This document shows, piece after piece, positions 45,411-57,325 of a DNA stretch of 64,000 nt (within the stretch, counting starts at the first letter, position 1; each line of letters opens with the position of its first letter). Under the pieces are notes generated by a model, which was not told the origin of the DNA, did not search any database, and saw nothing but the letters and a program-made list of their open reading frames with translations. Location: the NCBI GenBank assembly GCA_963580285.1, contig OY757024.1:123566045-123630044 (forward strand), written 5' to 3'. The translations under genes were made by a program, and so were the position numbers. Source of the DNA: Lucinisca nassula (Eukaryota; Mollusca; Bivalvia; Lucinida; Lucinidae).

Positions 45411-45623
45411 CCATTAAGCTGTTGAGAAAAACAACATCTGAAAATGTCGTCTTCTTATGTCATCAGCTGAATTGTCTTGCAAACTTTTTAAAAAAATATT
45501 TTTGCATACAGGCAAACAGTGTGGACCCAGATCAGACTGCTCCTACAGGAGCAGTCTGATCTGGGTCCACACTGTTTGCAAAAATGATTTTTAAATTTAC
45601 CAGCAGACGACAATTGTCTTGGG
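45411..45623 (+). mobile_element. TTAA MITE, subfamily S3
   Basis: 213 bp between TTAA 45407-45410 and 45624-45627. A perfect core palindrome at 45512-45579 has inner stem gatcagactgctcct / aggagcagtctgatc. The arms contain atgtcgtcttctt and agcagacgacaattgtct. Confidence 0.82.
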
Positions 45624-45859
45624 TTAACAATGGGACTGACCAGACTGAGATCTAACCTGGACCACCACCATCATGACATGATGACTGCAATTATCACCTG
45701 CATAAAAGAGCAACAGAGTAGGTAAAAAGAAAAAGAATTCCACAAAAGGTTACAGTGAAAACCCAAAAAAATTTAGACACCTTGAGGACTTGCTGTAATT
45801 CTCCTAAAGTTTCAACAAATTTATTTCACGATCCTGCAAGGACTCCAAATGGTGCAGAT

Positions 45860-45925
45860 GGAATGGCTAACAGTGTAATCCCTGATCAGGAACTGACTGA
45901 TCTGGGTCTGCACTGTTTGCTTAGG
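45860..45925. repeat. Core palindrome, isolated and shortened
   Basis: aacagtgtaatccctgatca ... tgatctgggtctgcactgtt, with a short centre ggaactgac. Confidence 0.6.
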
Positions 45926-46218
45926 CCTATCTTTCCCAATACTTAGGATCATTATGGTATGTTCAGCATTCCCATTTACCCTCTGCAGAGGGTTTCTACC
46001 CCCAAAATTGGATCTGAACCCCCACAATTGACGAGGTCCCATATATATTACTATACATTGAGGGTACAAAAATGACTCAAAGGCCAAACTTACCCCCATC
46101 CTCACAATGCCGTAGGAACTCTGGTTTTGACAATCTGATATCGATGCAAATGTTGGGCTGGACAAACAAACTGTCCCTATATCTTGACATGCAAAAAGAA
46201 AGTGTAACGAAATAGTGA

Positions 46219-46513
46219 TTTGTTTTAATTGAGGTTTTACATCTCCTTCAACACTACTTAGGTCATTTTGAAGACGTTGCTTCCGATTTTGTGGGACTGA
46301 TGAAATGACATCTCAAGCCCTACTGCCCAAAGAAACCACTAGGGTTTAAGGAGCAATGCGACTTGCACTACTTTTCCTGGGGAAGCTTACGAGATTCTAA
46401 GTGGTTTACCAGCTTCTGAAGTTCGGTCGGCTTCAGCTCTGCGCGAAAGTAACATGCAGCCCATTCAATTTCTCCAAGCCCCAATGGAGGAATGGGGTGT
46501 GGGGAGGGGGCAT
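46219..46513 (-). mobile_element. SINE family D copy
   Basis: Minus copy from ttgttttaattgaggtttta to the gcccattcaatttctccaag segment and a decayed 5' end. Confidence 0.72.
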
Positions 46514-46514
46514 A

Positions 46515-47260
46515 ACAAAACAGTGAAGCCTGATAATGATGCTAGACAGTACCACTAACCAGTCTACCTTAATTTAATCTGATGGCAACATAAGATTCCC
46601 TGGACTAACGTGACAAGTGGTACTGACTACATACTAAGCAATGCACCTGGAAACCCCAATAAATATCATTATTATATACCCAGAAAATGTCCCGTTTACT
46701 TTGTACAGAAGCTACCGGTCAATATTTTTCCATACTGCCCGTAGTCAAGTTGATATTGCCCGGAGATAAGCAGTCTCGTACATAACAGGACTACTTTAAA
46801 ATCTATGTAATTCAAGATGAAACATCGGCAGCCATCTTGCCGTACGCATCGACAGAAAGAACGCAAAACAAAACAAATATAGGTTCTGACAAAATGCATA
46901 AAAGGTATTTTATGCTGTCCAATATGACCTACCCGCAATCTGTTTAAATTTTCAATACTTTCTTCTAAGAAATCAGGAGTATTTCAAAAGAAATATAACC
47001 GACGCTTCGGAAAAATTGGCGTCCTGCTTTGGGAAACGTTAATGTTTTTAATGACGTCACATCCATCAACGCTAACGTCGTATTCGCTTTGGTGCCATTG
47101 GGCGCGGTTTTCAACTTGTAGGGAAACACTTAACGACCTTCATTGTTTTCCATTTCAAACCACTTAAAGATATATAATCTGATTTTACGTTCCGATTTCT
47201 ATACCAGGCAATGCTGAATTCTAGTAGACAGTTCAAGTGTTGGGTATATAATAAAAAGGT
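46515..47260. other. Unannotated sequence with a CRE-like motif
   Basis: TGACGTCA at 47051-47058. An 80-codon minus frame (46696-46938) and a 98-codon one overlapping the palindrome at 47261 have no recognisable motif. No supported gene. Confidence 0.45.
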
Positions 47261-47356
47261 TATTGACTTTATATTGTGAAATATTCGGCACTCGTTCATA
47301 TGGCCTTTGCCATATGAACTCGTGCCGAATATTTCACAATATAAAGTCAATAACCT
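47261..47356. repeat. Near-perfect 96-bp palindrome
   Basis: Arms of about 45 bp (ggttattgactttatattgt ... acaatataaagtcaataacc) with inner stem tcatatggc / gccatatga. Only a couple of mismatches or slips. No other copy seen in the window. Confidence 0.85.
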
Positions 47357-47496
47357 ATAAGTATTATTTTGAGGAAGTAGTAAACTTTGAAATATAAATG
47401 CCACCATTCCCTGTCTCCAAATATGAAATAAATGGATGCTCCAAACTTATATCATGCAAATGTTTCCACAAAATACCATACAGGGAATGTTATTAT

Positions 47497-47693
47497 CCCT
47501 TGACCTGCTGAATATTTATATATGCCACATCCACTACTGATTATCAATCAATCAGATTACTTGATACAAACTATTGCAACAAACGCATGAGCTGAAAGAC
47601 AAACAATGAAGATCCTGATCAGTTCAGAAGCCATCTGATCTGAGTCTACATTACTTGAAAGATAAGACATATCCAGGCTCAGCAGGACAAGGG
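47497..47693 (+). mobile_element. TTAA MITE, subfamily S2, decayed
   Basis: Left boundary TTAT, right TTAA 47694-47697. The core is decayed (gatcctgatcagttcagaag ... ccatctgatctgagtctaca). Confidence 0.7.
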
Positions 47694-47836
47694 TTAAGTT
47701 CATACAGGAATGCTTAAACTAGTTTTTGTCAGCTTCCAGCCAATGTAACTACAGAAACTGCTGTAATTCTAGTCCTGAAAACCGCACTTCACATGTATAC
47801 TCTTGCAAAGCCTAGGGAATTTCTACCACACATTAA

Positions 47837-48025
47837 TCCATTTTGCACCAACTTTGTATATAGCACAAGTCCATTTCAAAATTTAGGGCTATCAGGTTCC
47901 AAAATTTATTCGGAAACTGGCTGAACATTTTGAAAACTGTGCAGGCCCTGATCAGACGCCGCGTTCTGATCTGGGCCTGCACTGTTTGCCAATTACCCGT
48001 TTAGGGGTTTCCGGTGCAAAATGGC
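47837..48025 (-). mobile_element. TTAA MITE, subfamily S1, decayed
   Basis: Between TTAA 47833-47836 and 48026-48029. Ends tccattttgcacc / ggtgcaaaatggc. The core has lost part of its right arm. Confidence 0.72.
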
Positions 48026-48029
48026 TTAA

Positions 48030-49160
48030 ATCCAATATTCTATTAGTTGCAACTTTAATTCTTCCGCAGGTAAGTGCTAGTGGTGAGAACCCTGCTGATA
48101 AACTTTGCAAATGGTTTGGGCCAAGATCAGGCCCAACGTAATATGATCTGGATCCAGACTGTTTGACACTATATTCCTGAAAGTTTTTTTTTTTTTTTTT
48201 TTTTTTTCAAATTATTTTTTTTTTTTAAATCCAGATGCATGCAAAATTTCCCAGCAAGCAAAGAGTTAAAACTCCTATAAATGTACTTCCTAAAAATCTA
48301 TGAATAATATAAAATGCAAAGATAAATTATCTAAATTCAAATCAACTGATTGAAAAAAGCATTGAAATTCAAGCTGCATTCTCATTAACCGCTTCAGTTC
48401 ACAAAATATCATCCATTTTTTCAATCTTTAGAATATTAAAATATATTCCAGGCCTTCTCAATATTCTATTAACCATTTAAGCACCTGATAAGACTCAAGC
48501 ATACAACATTTTCACAATGTATGTTTATTACTTTTCAATGAAAATAAGGCTTGACATTTCATGTGAATCGTCTGCCTAGCAGACGCTTCACATGAAAAGT
48601 CTAGCCTTATTTTAATATTCATGTCATCTGCTGTTCAGTTCTGCTTGGCACTGTCAGAGACATAAACCAAGCTACAACCATCCATAATCCATAAAAACAT
48701 TACACAACTACGCAAAGTCCCCAACAGTTTCTTTGTGTTGTTACATGTAACTTAACCCAAATTCTGTGTAAGCCTCTAAAAAAAATAATCCCGCTAAATT
48801 CCGCTGTAACACAAATTAATAAATAATCCCCTGTAATAGTAGACCAAAACACTATACTATGACAGGTACACACTTTGTCAACAATCGTAAATTTATAGGG
48901 GCGTCACAAGGTGAATGAATCTTCACTTAATTAAATCGGTCATGCCTGTAGTATTCGGAGGAAACATGAGTATCATATCCTTAGTATCCTTAAACGTGTG
49001 AATCCTGACATGACCGGAGTTAATTATAATGCAGACAGTTTTAGTTTACCAGTATGTGACGTTACAGTGTAAACAGCGGGAAGACCACATTCTGGTATGT
49101 GATATTATTATTTATTATACTGATAGACTCAATATAAAAATTTGATTGAGATTGTAACTG
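48030..49160. other. Mostly unannotated sequence
   Basis: A core-palindrome relic at 48112-48168, poly-T at 48185-48207, and a palindrome at 48547-48618 (aaggcttgacatttcatgtg ... cttcacatgaaaagtctagc). No gene. Confidence 0.55.
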
Positions 49161-49172
49161 TCACCATGTTGA

Positions 49173-49507
49173 GTGTGTGTGTGTGAATTCGGGTTTAACG
49201 TCGCTTTCAACAATTTTTCAGTCATATCACGACGGTGTCTGGTTGCGACAGGGAGCTCAATGCTCACGTTTATAGTGCTGCCTCACTGAAGTATCATGTC
49301 CCAGACACATTACATGATACCACACCCAGTCACATTATCCTGACACTGGATCGACCAGTCCTAGCTCTACCCCGTAAATCTGAGTGCCAAGCGAGGAGCA
49401 GCTAGTACCATTTTTAACGACTTTGGTATGTCGCGGCCCGGGATCGAACCCGAGACCTCCCGTTCCCCGGAGCGGACACTCTACCAATTGAGCTATCGGG
49501 GCCGGTT
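49173..49507 (-). mobile_element. tRNA-derived SINE, family A, second copy
   Basis: Minus-strand copy of the SINE at 7280-7617, flanked by tcaccatgttga duplications (49161-49172 and 49508-49519). About four substitutions separate the two copies over some 325 bp. The A and B boxes are intact, apart from a G-to-A change in the A box (ctcaattgg). Confidence 0.9.
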
Positions 49508-49536
49508 TCACCATGTTGAACCTGGATATATCCTTT

Positions 49537-49608
49537 TCTGAAAACAGTATAGACCCCGATCAGCTGGCTTCTTGGAAGCCAGCTGATCAGGATCTATACT
49601 GTTTACCA
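49537..49608. repeat. Core palindrome with compensated outer stem
   Basis: aaacagtatagaccccgatc ... gatcaggatctatactgttt. The usual gtg/cac pair in the outer stem is changed to gta/tac on both arms, and the inner stem is agctggcttc / gaagccagct. Confidence 0.75.
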
Positions 49609-49647
49609 TTCTGCTTCTGAATCCATAGTAAAAATTGAAATCATAGA

Positions 49648-52600
49648 AAATTGGGGAGGAGTGTAGCATACTGAAATATTGGGGAGGAGTGTAAGATATT
49701 GAAATATTGGGGAGGATTGTAGGATATTGAAATATAGGGGAGGAGTGTAAGCTATTGAAATATTGGGGAGAGGTGTAGGATATTGAAATATTGGGGAGGA
49801 GTGTAAGCTATTGAAATATTGGGCAGGAGTGTAGGATATTGAAATATTGGGAAGGAGTGTAGGACATAGAAATATTGGGGAGGATTGTAGGATATTGAAA
49901 TATTGGGGAGAGGTACAGGATATTAAAATATTGGGGAGGAGTGTAAGATATTGAGATATTGGGGAGGAGTGTAGGATATTGAAATATTGGGAAGGAGTGT
50001 AGGATATTGAAATATTGGGGAGGAGTGTAGGATATTGAAATATTGGGGAGGAGTGTAGGATATTGAAATATTGGGGAGGAGTGTAGGATATTGAAATATT
50101 GGGAAGGAGTGTAGGATATTGAAATATTGGGGAGGAGTGTAGGATATTGAAATACTGGGGAGGCATGTAGGATATTGAAATATTGGGGAGGATTGTAGGA
50201 TATTGAAATATAGGGGAGGAGTGTAAGCTATTGAAATATTGGGGAGAGGTGTAGGATATTGAAATATTGGGGAGGAGTGTAAGCTATTGAAATATTGGGC
50301 AGGAGTGTAGGATATTGAAATATTGGGAAGGAGTGTAGGATATAGAAATATTGGGGAGGATTGTAGGATATTGAAATATTGGGGAGAGGTATAGGATATT
50401 AAAATATTGGGGAGGAGTGTAAGATATTGAAATATTGGGGAGGAGTGTAGGATATTGAAATATTGGGAAGGAGTGTAGGATATTGAAATATTGGGGAGGA
50501 GTGTAGGATATTGAAATATTGGGGAGGAGTGTAGGATATTGAAATATTGGGGAGGAGTGTAGGATATTGAAATATTGGGAAGGAGTGTAGGATATTGAAA
50601 TATCGGGGAGGAGTGTAGGATATTGAAATACTGGGGAGGCGTGTAGGATATTGAAATATTGGGGACGAGTGTAGGATATTGAAAAATTGGGGAGGAGTGA
50701 TGGAAATTGAAATATTTGGAAGGAGTGTAGGATATTGAAATATTGGGGCGGAGTGTTTGATATTGAAATATTGGGGAGGAGTGTAGGATATTAAATTATT
50801 GGGAAGGAGAGTAGGATATTGAAATATTGGGAAGGAGAGCGGGATATTGAAATATTGGGGAGGAGTGTAGGATATTGAAATATTGGGGAGGAGTGTAGGA
50901 TATTGAAATACTGGGGAGGCGTGTAGGATATTGAAATATTGGGGAGGAGTGTAGGATATTGAAAAATTGGGGAGGAGTGTAGGATATTGAAATATTGGGG
51001 AGGAGTGTAGGATATTGAAATATTGGGGAACTGAAATATTGGGGAGCAGTGTAGGATATTGAAATATTGGGGAGGAGTGTTGGATATTGAAATATTGGGG
51101 AGGAGTGTAGGATATTGAAATACTGGGGAGGCGTGTAGGATATTCAAATATTTGGGAGGAGTGTTGGATATTGAAATATAGGGGAGGAGTGTTGGATATT
51201 GAAATATTGGGAAGGAATGTAGGATATTGAAATATTGGGGAACTGAAATATTGGGGAGGTGTGTAGGATATTGAAATATTTGGGAGGAGTGTAGGATATT
51301 GAAATATTGGGGAGGAGTGTTGGATATTGAAATATTGGGGAGGAGTGTTGGAAATTGAAATATTGGGTAGGATTGTAGGATATTGAAACACTGGGGATGC
51401 GTGTAGGATATTCAAATATTGGGGAGGAGTGTTGGATATTAAAATATTGGGGAGGAGTGGTGGATATTGAAGTATTGGGGAGGAGTGTAGGATATTGAAA
51501 TATTGGGGAACTGAAATATTTGAGAGGAGTGTAGGATATTGAAATATTGGGGAGGAGTGTTGGATATTGAAATATTGGGGCAGAGTGTAGGTTATTAAAC
51601 TATTGGGAAGGAGAGTAGGATATTGAAATATTGGGAAGGAGAGTAGGATATTGAAATAGTGGGGAGGAGTGTAGGATATTGAAATATTTGGGAGGAGTGT
51701 AGGATATTGAAATACTGGGGAGGTGTGTAGGATATTGAAATATTGGGGAGGAGTGTAGGATATTGAAAAATTGGGGAGGAGTGTAGGATATTGAAATATT
51801 GGGGAGGAGTGTAGGATATTGAAATATTTGGGAACTGAAATATTGGGGAGCAGTGTAGGATATTGAAATATTGGGGAGGAGTGTTGGATATAAAAATATT
51901 GGGGAAGAGTGTTGGATATTGAAATATTGGGGAGGAGTGTAGGATATTGAAATACTGGGGAGGCGTGTAGGATATTCAAATATTTGGGAGGAGTGTTGGT
52001 TTTTGTTTGATTTGAGGTTTAACGTCCCCGTCAACACTGTAAAGGTCATTTTGGAGACGTTGCTTCCAATTTTGTGGGACTTTTACCCGACATTGAGATG
52101 AAATGACATCTCAAGTCCTGTCGCCCAATGAAACCAATAGGGTTTATTAGCATGGACGGTCCGCCTCGCACCGCGGTTCCTGGACAGGCTTAGATCCTCT
52201 AAGTGGTTTACCAGTACTAGTGTGTGGGCCGGATTCAGCTCTGCGTGGAAGCATCATGCAGCCCATATATTTCTTTAAGCCCCTATGGGCGGGGGCTTGG
52301 GAGGAGTGTTGGATATTGAAATATTGGGGAGGAGTGTTGGATATTGAAATATTGGGGAGGAGTGTAGGATATTGAAATATTGGAGAACTGAAATATTGGG
52401 GAGGAGTGTAGGATATTGAAATATTGGGGAGGAGTGTTGGATATTGAAATATTGGGGAGTAGTGTAGGATATTGAAATATTGGAGAACTGATGTATTGGG
52501 GAGGAGTGTAGGATATTGAAATATTGGGGAGGAGTGTTGGATATTGAAATATTGGGAAGGAGTGTTGGATATTGAAATATTGGGTTGGATTGTAGGATAG

Positions 52601-53362
52601 TGAAATACTGGGGATGCGTGTAGGATATTCAAATATTGGGGAGGAGTGTTGGATATTAAAATATTGGGGAGGAGTGTTGGATATTGAAGTATTGGGGAGG
52701 AGTGTAGGATATTGAAATATTGAGGAACTGAAATATTGGGGAGGTGTGTAGGATATTGAAATATTGGGGAGGAGTTTAGGATATTCAAATATTGGGGAGG
52801 AGTGTTGGATATTGAAATATTGGGGAGGAGTGTTGGATATTGAAATATTGGGAAGGATTGTAGGATATTGAAATACTGGGGAGGCGTGTAGGATATTCAA
52901 ATACTGGAGAGGAGTGTTGGATATTGAAATATTGGGGAGGAGTGTTGGATATTGAAATATTGGGGAGGGGTGTAGGATATTGAAATATTGGGGAGGAGTG
53001 TAGGATATTAAATATTGGGGAGGAGTGTAGGATATTGAACTTGAGAAAGCGACCATTGGGGAGGAGTGTAGGATATTGAAATATTGGGGAGGAGTGTAGG
53101 ATATTGAAATATTGGGGAACTGAAATATTGGGGAGGAGTGTAGGATATTGAAATATTGGGGAGGAGTGTTGGATATTAAAATATTGGGGAAGAGTGTTGG
53201 ATATTGAAATATTGGGGAGGGGTTTAGGATATTGAAATATTGGGGAACTGAATTATTGGGAAGGAGTGTAGGATATTGAAATATTGGGGTGGAGTGTAGG
53301 ATATTGAAATATTGGGGAGGAGTGTAGGATATTAAATATTGAGGAGGAGTGTAGGATATTGA
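49648..53362. repeat. 28-bp minisatellite with higher-order structure
   Basis: The unit is ggatattgaaatattgggga ggagtgta (28 bp), over 3.7 kb and interrupted by a SINE (52000-52296). Variant units repeat with a 476-bp (17-unit) period between about 49690 and 50640. Later parts also contain short 15-17 bp units (ggggaactgaaatatt). Because 28 is not a multiple of 3 and no frame of the minus strand has a stop, long frames (up to 526 codons, ILHSSPIFQYPTLLPN) appear. They are not genes. Confidence 0.95.
52000..52296 (-). mobile_element. SINE family D inside the 28-bp minisatellite
   Basis: A 297-bp copy flanked by ttgggaggagtgttgg (51984-51999 and 52297-52312), which is itself minisatellite sequence. 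The SINE therefore entered after the array existed. It is nearly identical to the copy at 17444-17743. Confidence 0.88.
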
Positions 53363-54162
53363 ACTGGAGAAAGCGACCAGTGGGTCACGTATACCCCCGG
53401 CCAGCGCCATACTCTGATATAGCTTTCAAGCTTGTATGTAATAAGAATGAAGATATCAAGAAGCTATAAGAATCTATATATGTGCTTGTCAAAGCTAAAC
53501 TAATCATAAAATTTCTAAATGGACCAAGGGAGTTAGGGCATCAATTACTAGAGAAGTGGGGGTATCAATGTTACTGAAGCAGCAGGGTGGGTTATGCATC
53601 AATGGAATCTTTGGACTGGTATGCAACATCAATGCAAGTATGAATTGAATTTGTCTTAGAGTTTAGAACATACAGGCATCTATAAACTTTGTCATAAAAC
53701 TTAAACCAAATGTATCATTTCTAAGTCCATGACCTTGAGGTCCAGGTCGCCGTGTGTTGGGGAAGGGACATACATTACAAAATGTTGGGACTGGTACATT
53801 GATGCAAGTATCAACTGAATTTGTCTTAGAGTTTAGAACATAATAGGCATCTATAAACTTTGTCATAAAACTTTAACCAAATGTAAAATTTCAAAGTATG
53901 TGTCCTTGACCTCAAGGTCACTGTGGAGGGTGGGACATGCATCAATAAAATCTTTAGACCAGTATGTAACTTCAGTGTAAGTATCAACTAAGGGTTCAGA
54001 AGATACAATCTCCTAGAAACTTTGATGCAAAACTTTAACCAAAATGTTAACGGACGGACGGACGGACAGATGGATAGATGGAAAGACGGACACACTGACG
54101 GACGAACGGCAGGACGAAAACTATATACCCCCATAGTATACTTCGTATACCAGGGGTATAAA
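53363..54162. repeat. Insert with about 185-bp tandem core inside the minisatellite
   Basis: Bounded by cgtatacccccgg and cgtataccaggggtata. Three units carry gaatttgtcttagagtttag and ccttgaggtcaaggtcac-like motifs, followed by GGACGGACGGACGGAC. Same architecture as the shared-end elements but with different ends. Confidence 0.75.
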
Positions 54163-54590
54163 TATTGTGGAGGAGTGTAGGATATTGAAATATTGGGGAG
54201 GAGTGAAGGATATTGAAATATTGGGGAACTGAAATATTGGGGAGGAGTGTAGGATATTGAAATATTGGGAAGGAGTGTAGGATATTGAAATATTGGGGAG
54301 GAGTGTAGGATATTGAAATATTGGGGAGGAGTGCAGGATATTGAAATATTGGGGAACTGAAATATTGGGGAGGAGTGTAGGATATTGAAATATTGGGGAG
54401 GAGTGTAGGATATTGAAATATTGGGGAGGAGTGTAGGATATTGAAATATTGGGGAGGAGTGATATTGAAATATTGGGGAGGAGTGTAGGATATTGAAATA
54501 TTGGGAAGGAGTGTAGGATATTGAAATATTGGGGAGGAGTGTAGGATATTGAAATATTGGGGAGGAGTGTAGGATATTGAAATATTCAGC
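54163..54590. repeat. 28-bp minisatellite, right block
   Basis: About 15 units, continuing the array after the insert, ending at ttgaaatattcagcacgg. Confidence 0.93.
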
Positions 54591-54924
54591 ACGGTGAGGG
54601 TTTAATAATTTCAAGTCAATCATTTCTCAGCAGGGAAACAGAAAATGTATGTTCCGTACAAAAAGTCACCGAAACTTTTAGGGAAAATTCTGAGTCGAGA
54701 GTCAAACTTCATTGACTTGAATACCAATGGCTCATTTACCATGGCTGATTCAAACTCGTTCTTGTGTACTCGTGGAATTTTCCTCTTAGCTCCAGAGATC
54801 AATATACAGTCGCACTTCAATGGCTCCAACACCTTTGGGACCTCGAAAATCTGTTCGAGACAGGGGTAGTTCGAGCCACTGAGGATTATGCGAAACGAGA
54901 TACTGTAGACACCTTTTCGGTGTT

Positions 54925-55020
54925 CTATCATGAAAATGTATGCTGTGTGTACTCATTAGAATCGCATCATCGAGGCGATTCTAATAAGTACACACAGCAT
55001 AGATTTGCAAGATGAAAGAC
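54925..55020. repeat. Palindrome family 2 copy
   Basis: gctgtgtgtactcattagaa / ttctaataagtacacacagc with centre tcgcatcatcgaggcga. Confidence 0.72.
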
Positions 55021-55159
55021 TAAAATCTCCTTAAATATCCCCCAATATTTCTTATATAGAGGATTTCCCTAGGGGATCAAGAATGGGTTCGACTCAGCCA
55101 TGGTAAACGAGCCATCGGTGTTCGAGCCAGCGAAGTTCTGCTGTATTTAGGATACTTAA

Positions 55160-55420
55160 CCCATAAGACGCCAATCACAACAACTGTCATCTGCTCTGTC
55201 GTCTGCCGGTTACTTTAAAGTCATTTTTGCAAACAGTGTGGACCAAGATCAGACTGCTCCTGTAGGAGCAGTAGATCAGACTGCTTCTGTAGGAGCAGTC
55301 TGATCTGGAGACAAACTGTTGGCCTGTATGAAAAAATATTTCTGAAAAGTTTGTAAGAAGATTCAGCAGACGACATAAGCAGACAACATTTTAGATGTAG
55401 TTTTTCTCGGCATCTTAGGG
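55160..55420 (-). mobile_element. TTAA MITE, subfamily S3, with duplicated inner stem
   Basis: 261 bp between TTAA 55156-55159 and 55421-55424. Ends cccataagacgcc / ggcatcttaggg. The core has the segment gatcagactgctcctgtagg agcag present twice in tandem on the left side (55238 and 55266). Confidence 0.82.
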
Positions 55421-55446
55421 TTAATATGGTGATCTATTTAACTTAA

Positions 55447-55575
55447 TCCTTAAGATGCTAATCAAAACAATTTTGTCTGCTTTGTTGTCTGCTGGTTACT
55501 TTATAGTCATTGTTGCAAACACTTTGGACCCGGATCAGATTGTTCCACAGGGAGCCGTATGTTTGGAATGTTTGC
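55447..55575 (-). mobile_element. TTAA MITE, subfamily S3, truncated
   Basis: Starts after TTAA 55443-55446 with tccttaagatgctaatcaaa and is lost in the middle of the core at tccacagggag. Confidence 0.7.
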
Positions 55576-56370
55576 AAGAAGATTCTAATCAGTACATACA
55601 TTTATGATACAACACATTTCACACCGGTTACCGCGGTACAACGTGACGCGACTGAGTACAACAAACGCTACCGTCTTTTTGTTTTGACAGGAGAAGTGTG
55701 AGTTCAATGTTTCCTTTATTTTGTCGAACATATCACGATTTACGTTTTTCTGTTGGTTTTGCGATGACAACAGATTGTGTTTTTGTTGTTTTGTCCAAAT
55801 TTTAAGTTATGATACGGTCAGAGAAGGGAAATCAAAGCCATAAATTAGGCCAAAATAGGTAGAAAAACAAAACTTCAAGTTTTAAGGGTCTATCAATCAG
55901 AGATAAATAACATATAGACAAGCATTCTTGGGTTTTTCATACCTCTAGGCATCGAAGTAAGTATACTATTTTTAATAATTCATAAAAACATTTAGAATAA
56001 GAATCGTATCGATTTTTCTTGGCTCCCTACCTTGAAACACGGGTACACCTTACCACGGATCATGTGTTGAGTCGGAGTACACTAAACACGGAACAAATGG
56101 AACAACAAACACGGATATGAAAAAACGAATCTGGACGTTTTTACCCATTATGAGCGCCATTTTTCAAGAAACAGCCAAGAGGAACGATACATAGTTGCCC
56201 TTTAGTTGAAAAATTACAAAATGCACGGTATGCGCTTGGCCATTCCTAAAACCAAAAAGTGTTTTGGGTTGTAAGGTGTGTTTATGACATGGAGACAACT
56301 TTTTTCAACAGATGCACAATAAACAGTCGCTATAATCCATAAAAAATGACACAAAATAACCTGTTGTTTG
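55576..56370. other. Unannotated sequence
   Basis: No coding frame, splice signal pair or repeat recognised. Confidence 0.5.
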
Positions 56371-56655
56371 TTTGAACTGAGCTTTAACGTCCCCGTCGAC
56401 ACTATTAGGTCATTTTGGAATTGTTTCCAATTTTGCAAGTCTTTTTATCCGTCACTGAGATTTAACGGCATCTCAAATCTACCGCCCAAGGAGAATAATG
56501 TATAAGAAGGAACGGTCGGACTCGCACCACTTTGCCTGGGAAGACTAAGACCTTCTAAGTGGTTAACCAGTAGTCCTTTGCAAAGGGATTCAGCTCTGTG
56601 TGAAAGTATCATGCAGTCCATTTATTTTCTCAAGCAGCGGTGGATGGGGCCCAAG
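56371..56655 (-). mobile_element. SINE family D copy
   Basis: Minus copy from ttgtttgaactgagctttaa to gcagtccatttattttctca and gtggatggggcc, diverged. Confidence 0.7.
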
Positions 56656-57189
56656 AATAACATGTACATAAACTTGCAAACAATGTAAAACTACAGAGGC
56701 CAACAATGAGCTATACTGAGCAAAACAAACTTCAATGAGACAACACTTACAGCGCAACCACAAGAATCTGCAAAATAATTTGTTAGTACAGAAGTTGCGC
56801 ATGCACATACTCTGATCGCTGAAAGCGATCAAATTCTGCGAGCACCGAAAGACTAGCCCCGTTTTACAAGTTCTTGCACACCAGACGAGGAAATCCTACA
56901 TTTTACCCTGGGATAGAAACTTTTATCCTACCCGGGTTTTCTACGAAGGGCTGGCATTGAAGTTGAGAATTCTGAGGTGTTTAACTCAAAGGGTGTCTGA
57001 TGTGCGCTATTTGTATAGAAAGTCGTGTACGCTGCCCGTAATGCGACGTCACTAAACGTCACAATGGACGTTAGCAGTCGAAGTGACCGCATATTCAAAA
57101 TCTATGTTTTAAGATTTAAGTGATGGCAAGAAAAAGAATCTGAAATGGGTGTGCCATGAAATGTTCTCTTTGGTTATCATTCTGTTTTA
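56656..57189. other. Unannotated sequence
   Basis: Contains gcgacgtcactaaacgtcac (two ACGTCAC motifs) at 57041. No supported gene. Confidence 0.5.
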
Positions 57190-57325
57190 CTCACCTCATA
57201 AACCAGGGGTCCTGGGTTCGATTTTTGGCTTCTCCAAACTTTCTGACGAGTGAGATCCCCCCCCCCCCCCTCTGTATAACCTTAGCGGGTTGCTGACACG
57301 TATAACTCAAAATACACACACGGTC
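57190..57325 (+). mobile_element. Degenerate SINE family B copy
   Basis: Contains cctgggttcgatttttggct (B box), ttctccaaactttctgacga and a decayed taaccttagcgggttgctga, broken by a poly-C run at 57259-57270. It is the oldest copy of this family here. Confidence 0.55.

Noticed and set aside
47040..47110. PINCH promoter at the TGACGTCA site
   Set aside because: A single 8-bp motif, no nearby first exon and no other promoter evidence.
50399..51979. 526-codon minus-strand open frame (and others at 49603-50166, 52283-53410, 53988-54623)
   Set aside because: They are produced by a 28-bp tandem repeat without stops in any minus frame. There are no non-repeat coding features, and frames overlap freely.
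49648..54590. CRISPR array
   Set aside because: 28-bp repeats are contiguous, with no unique spacers, in a eukaryotic intergenic or intron setting.
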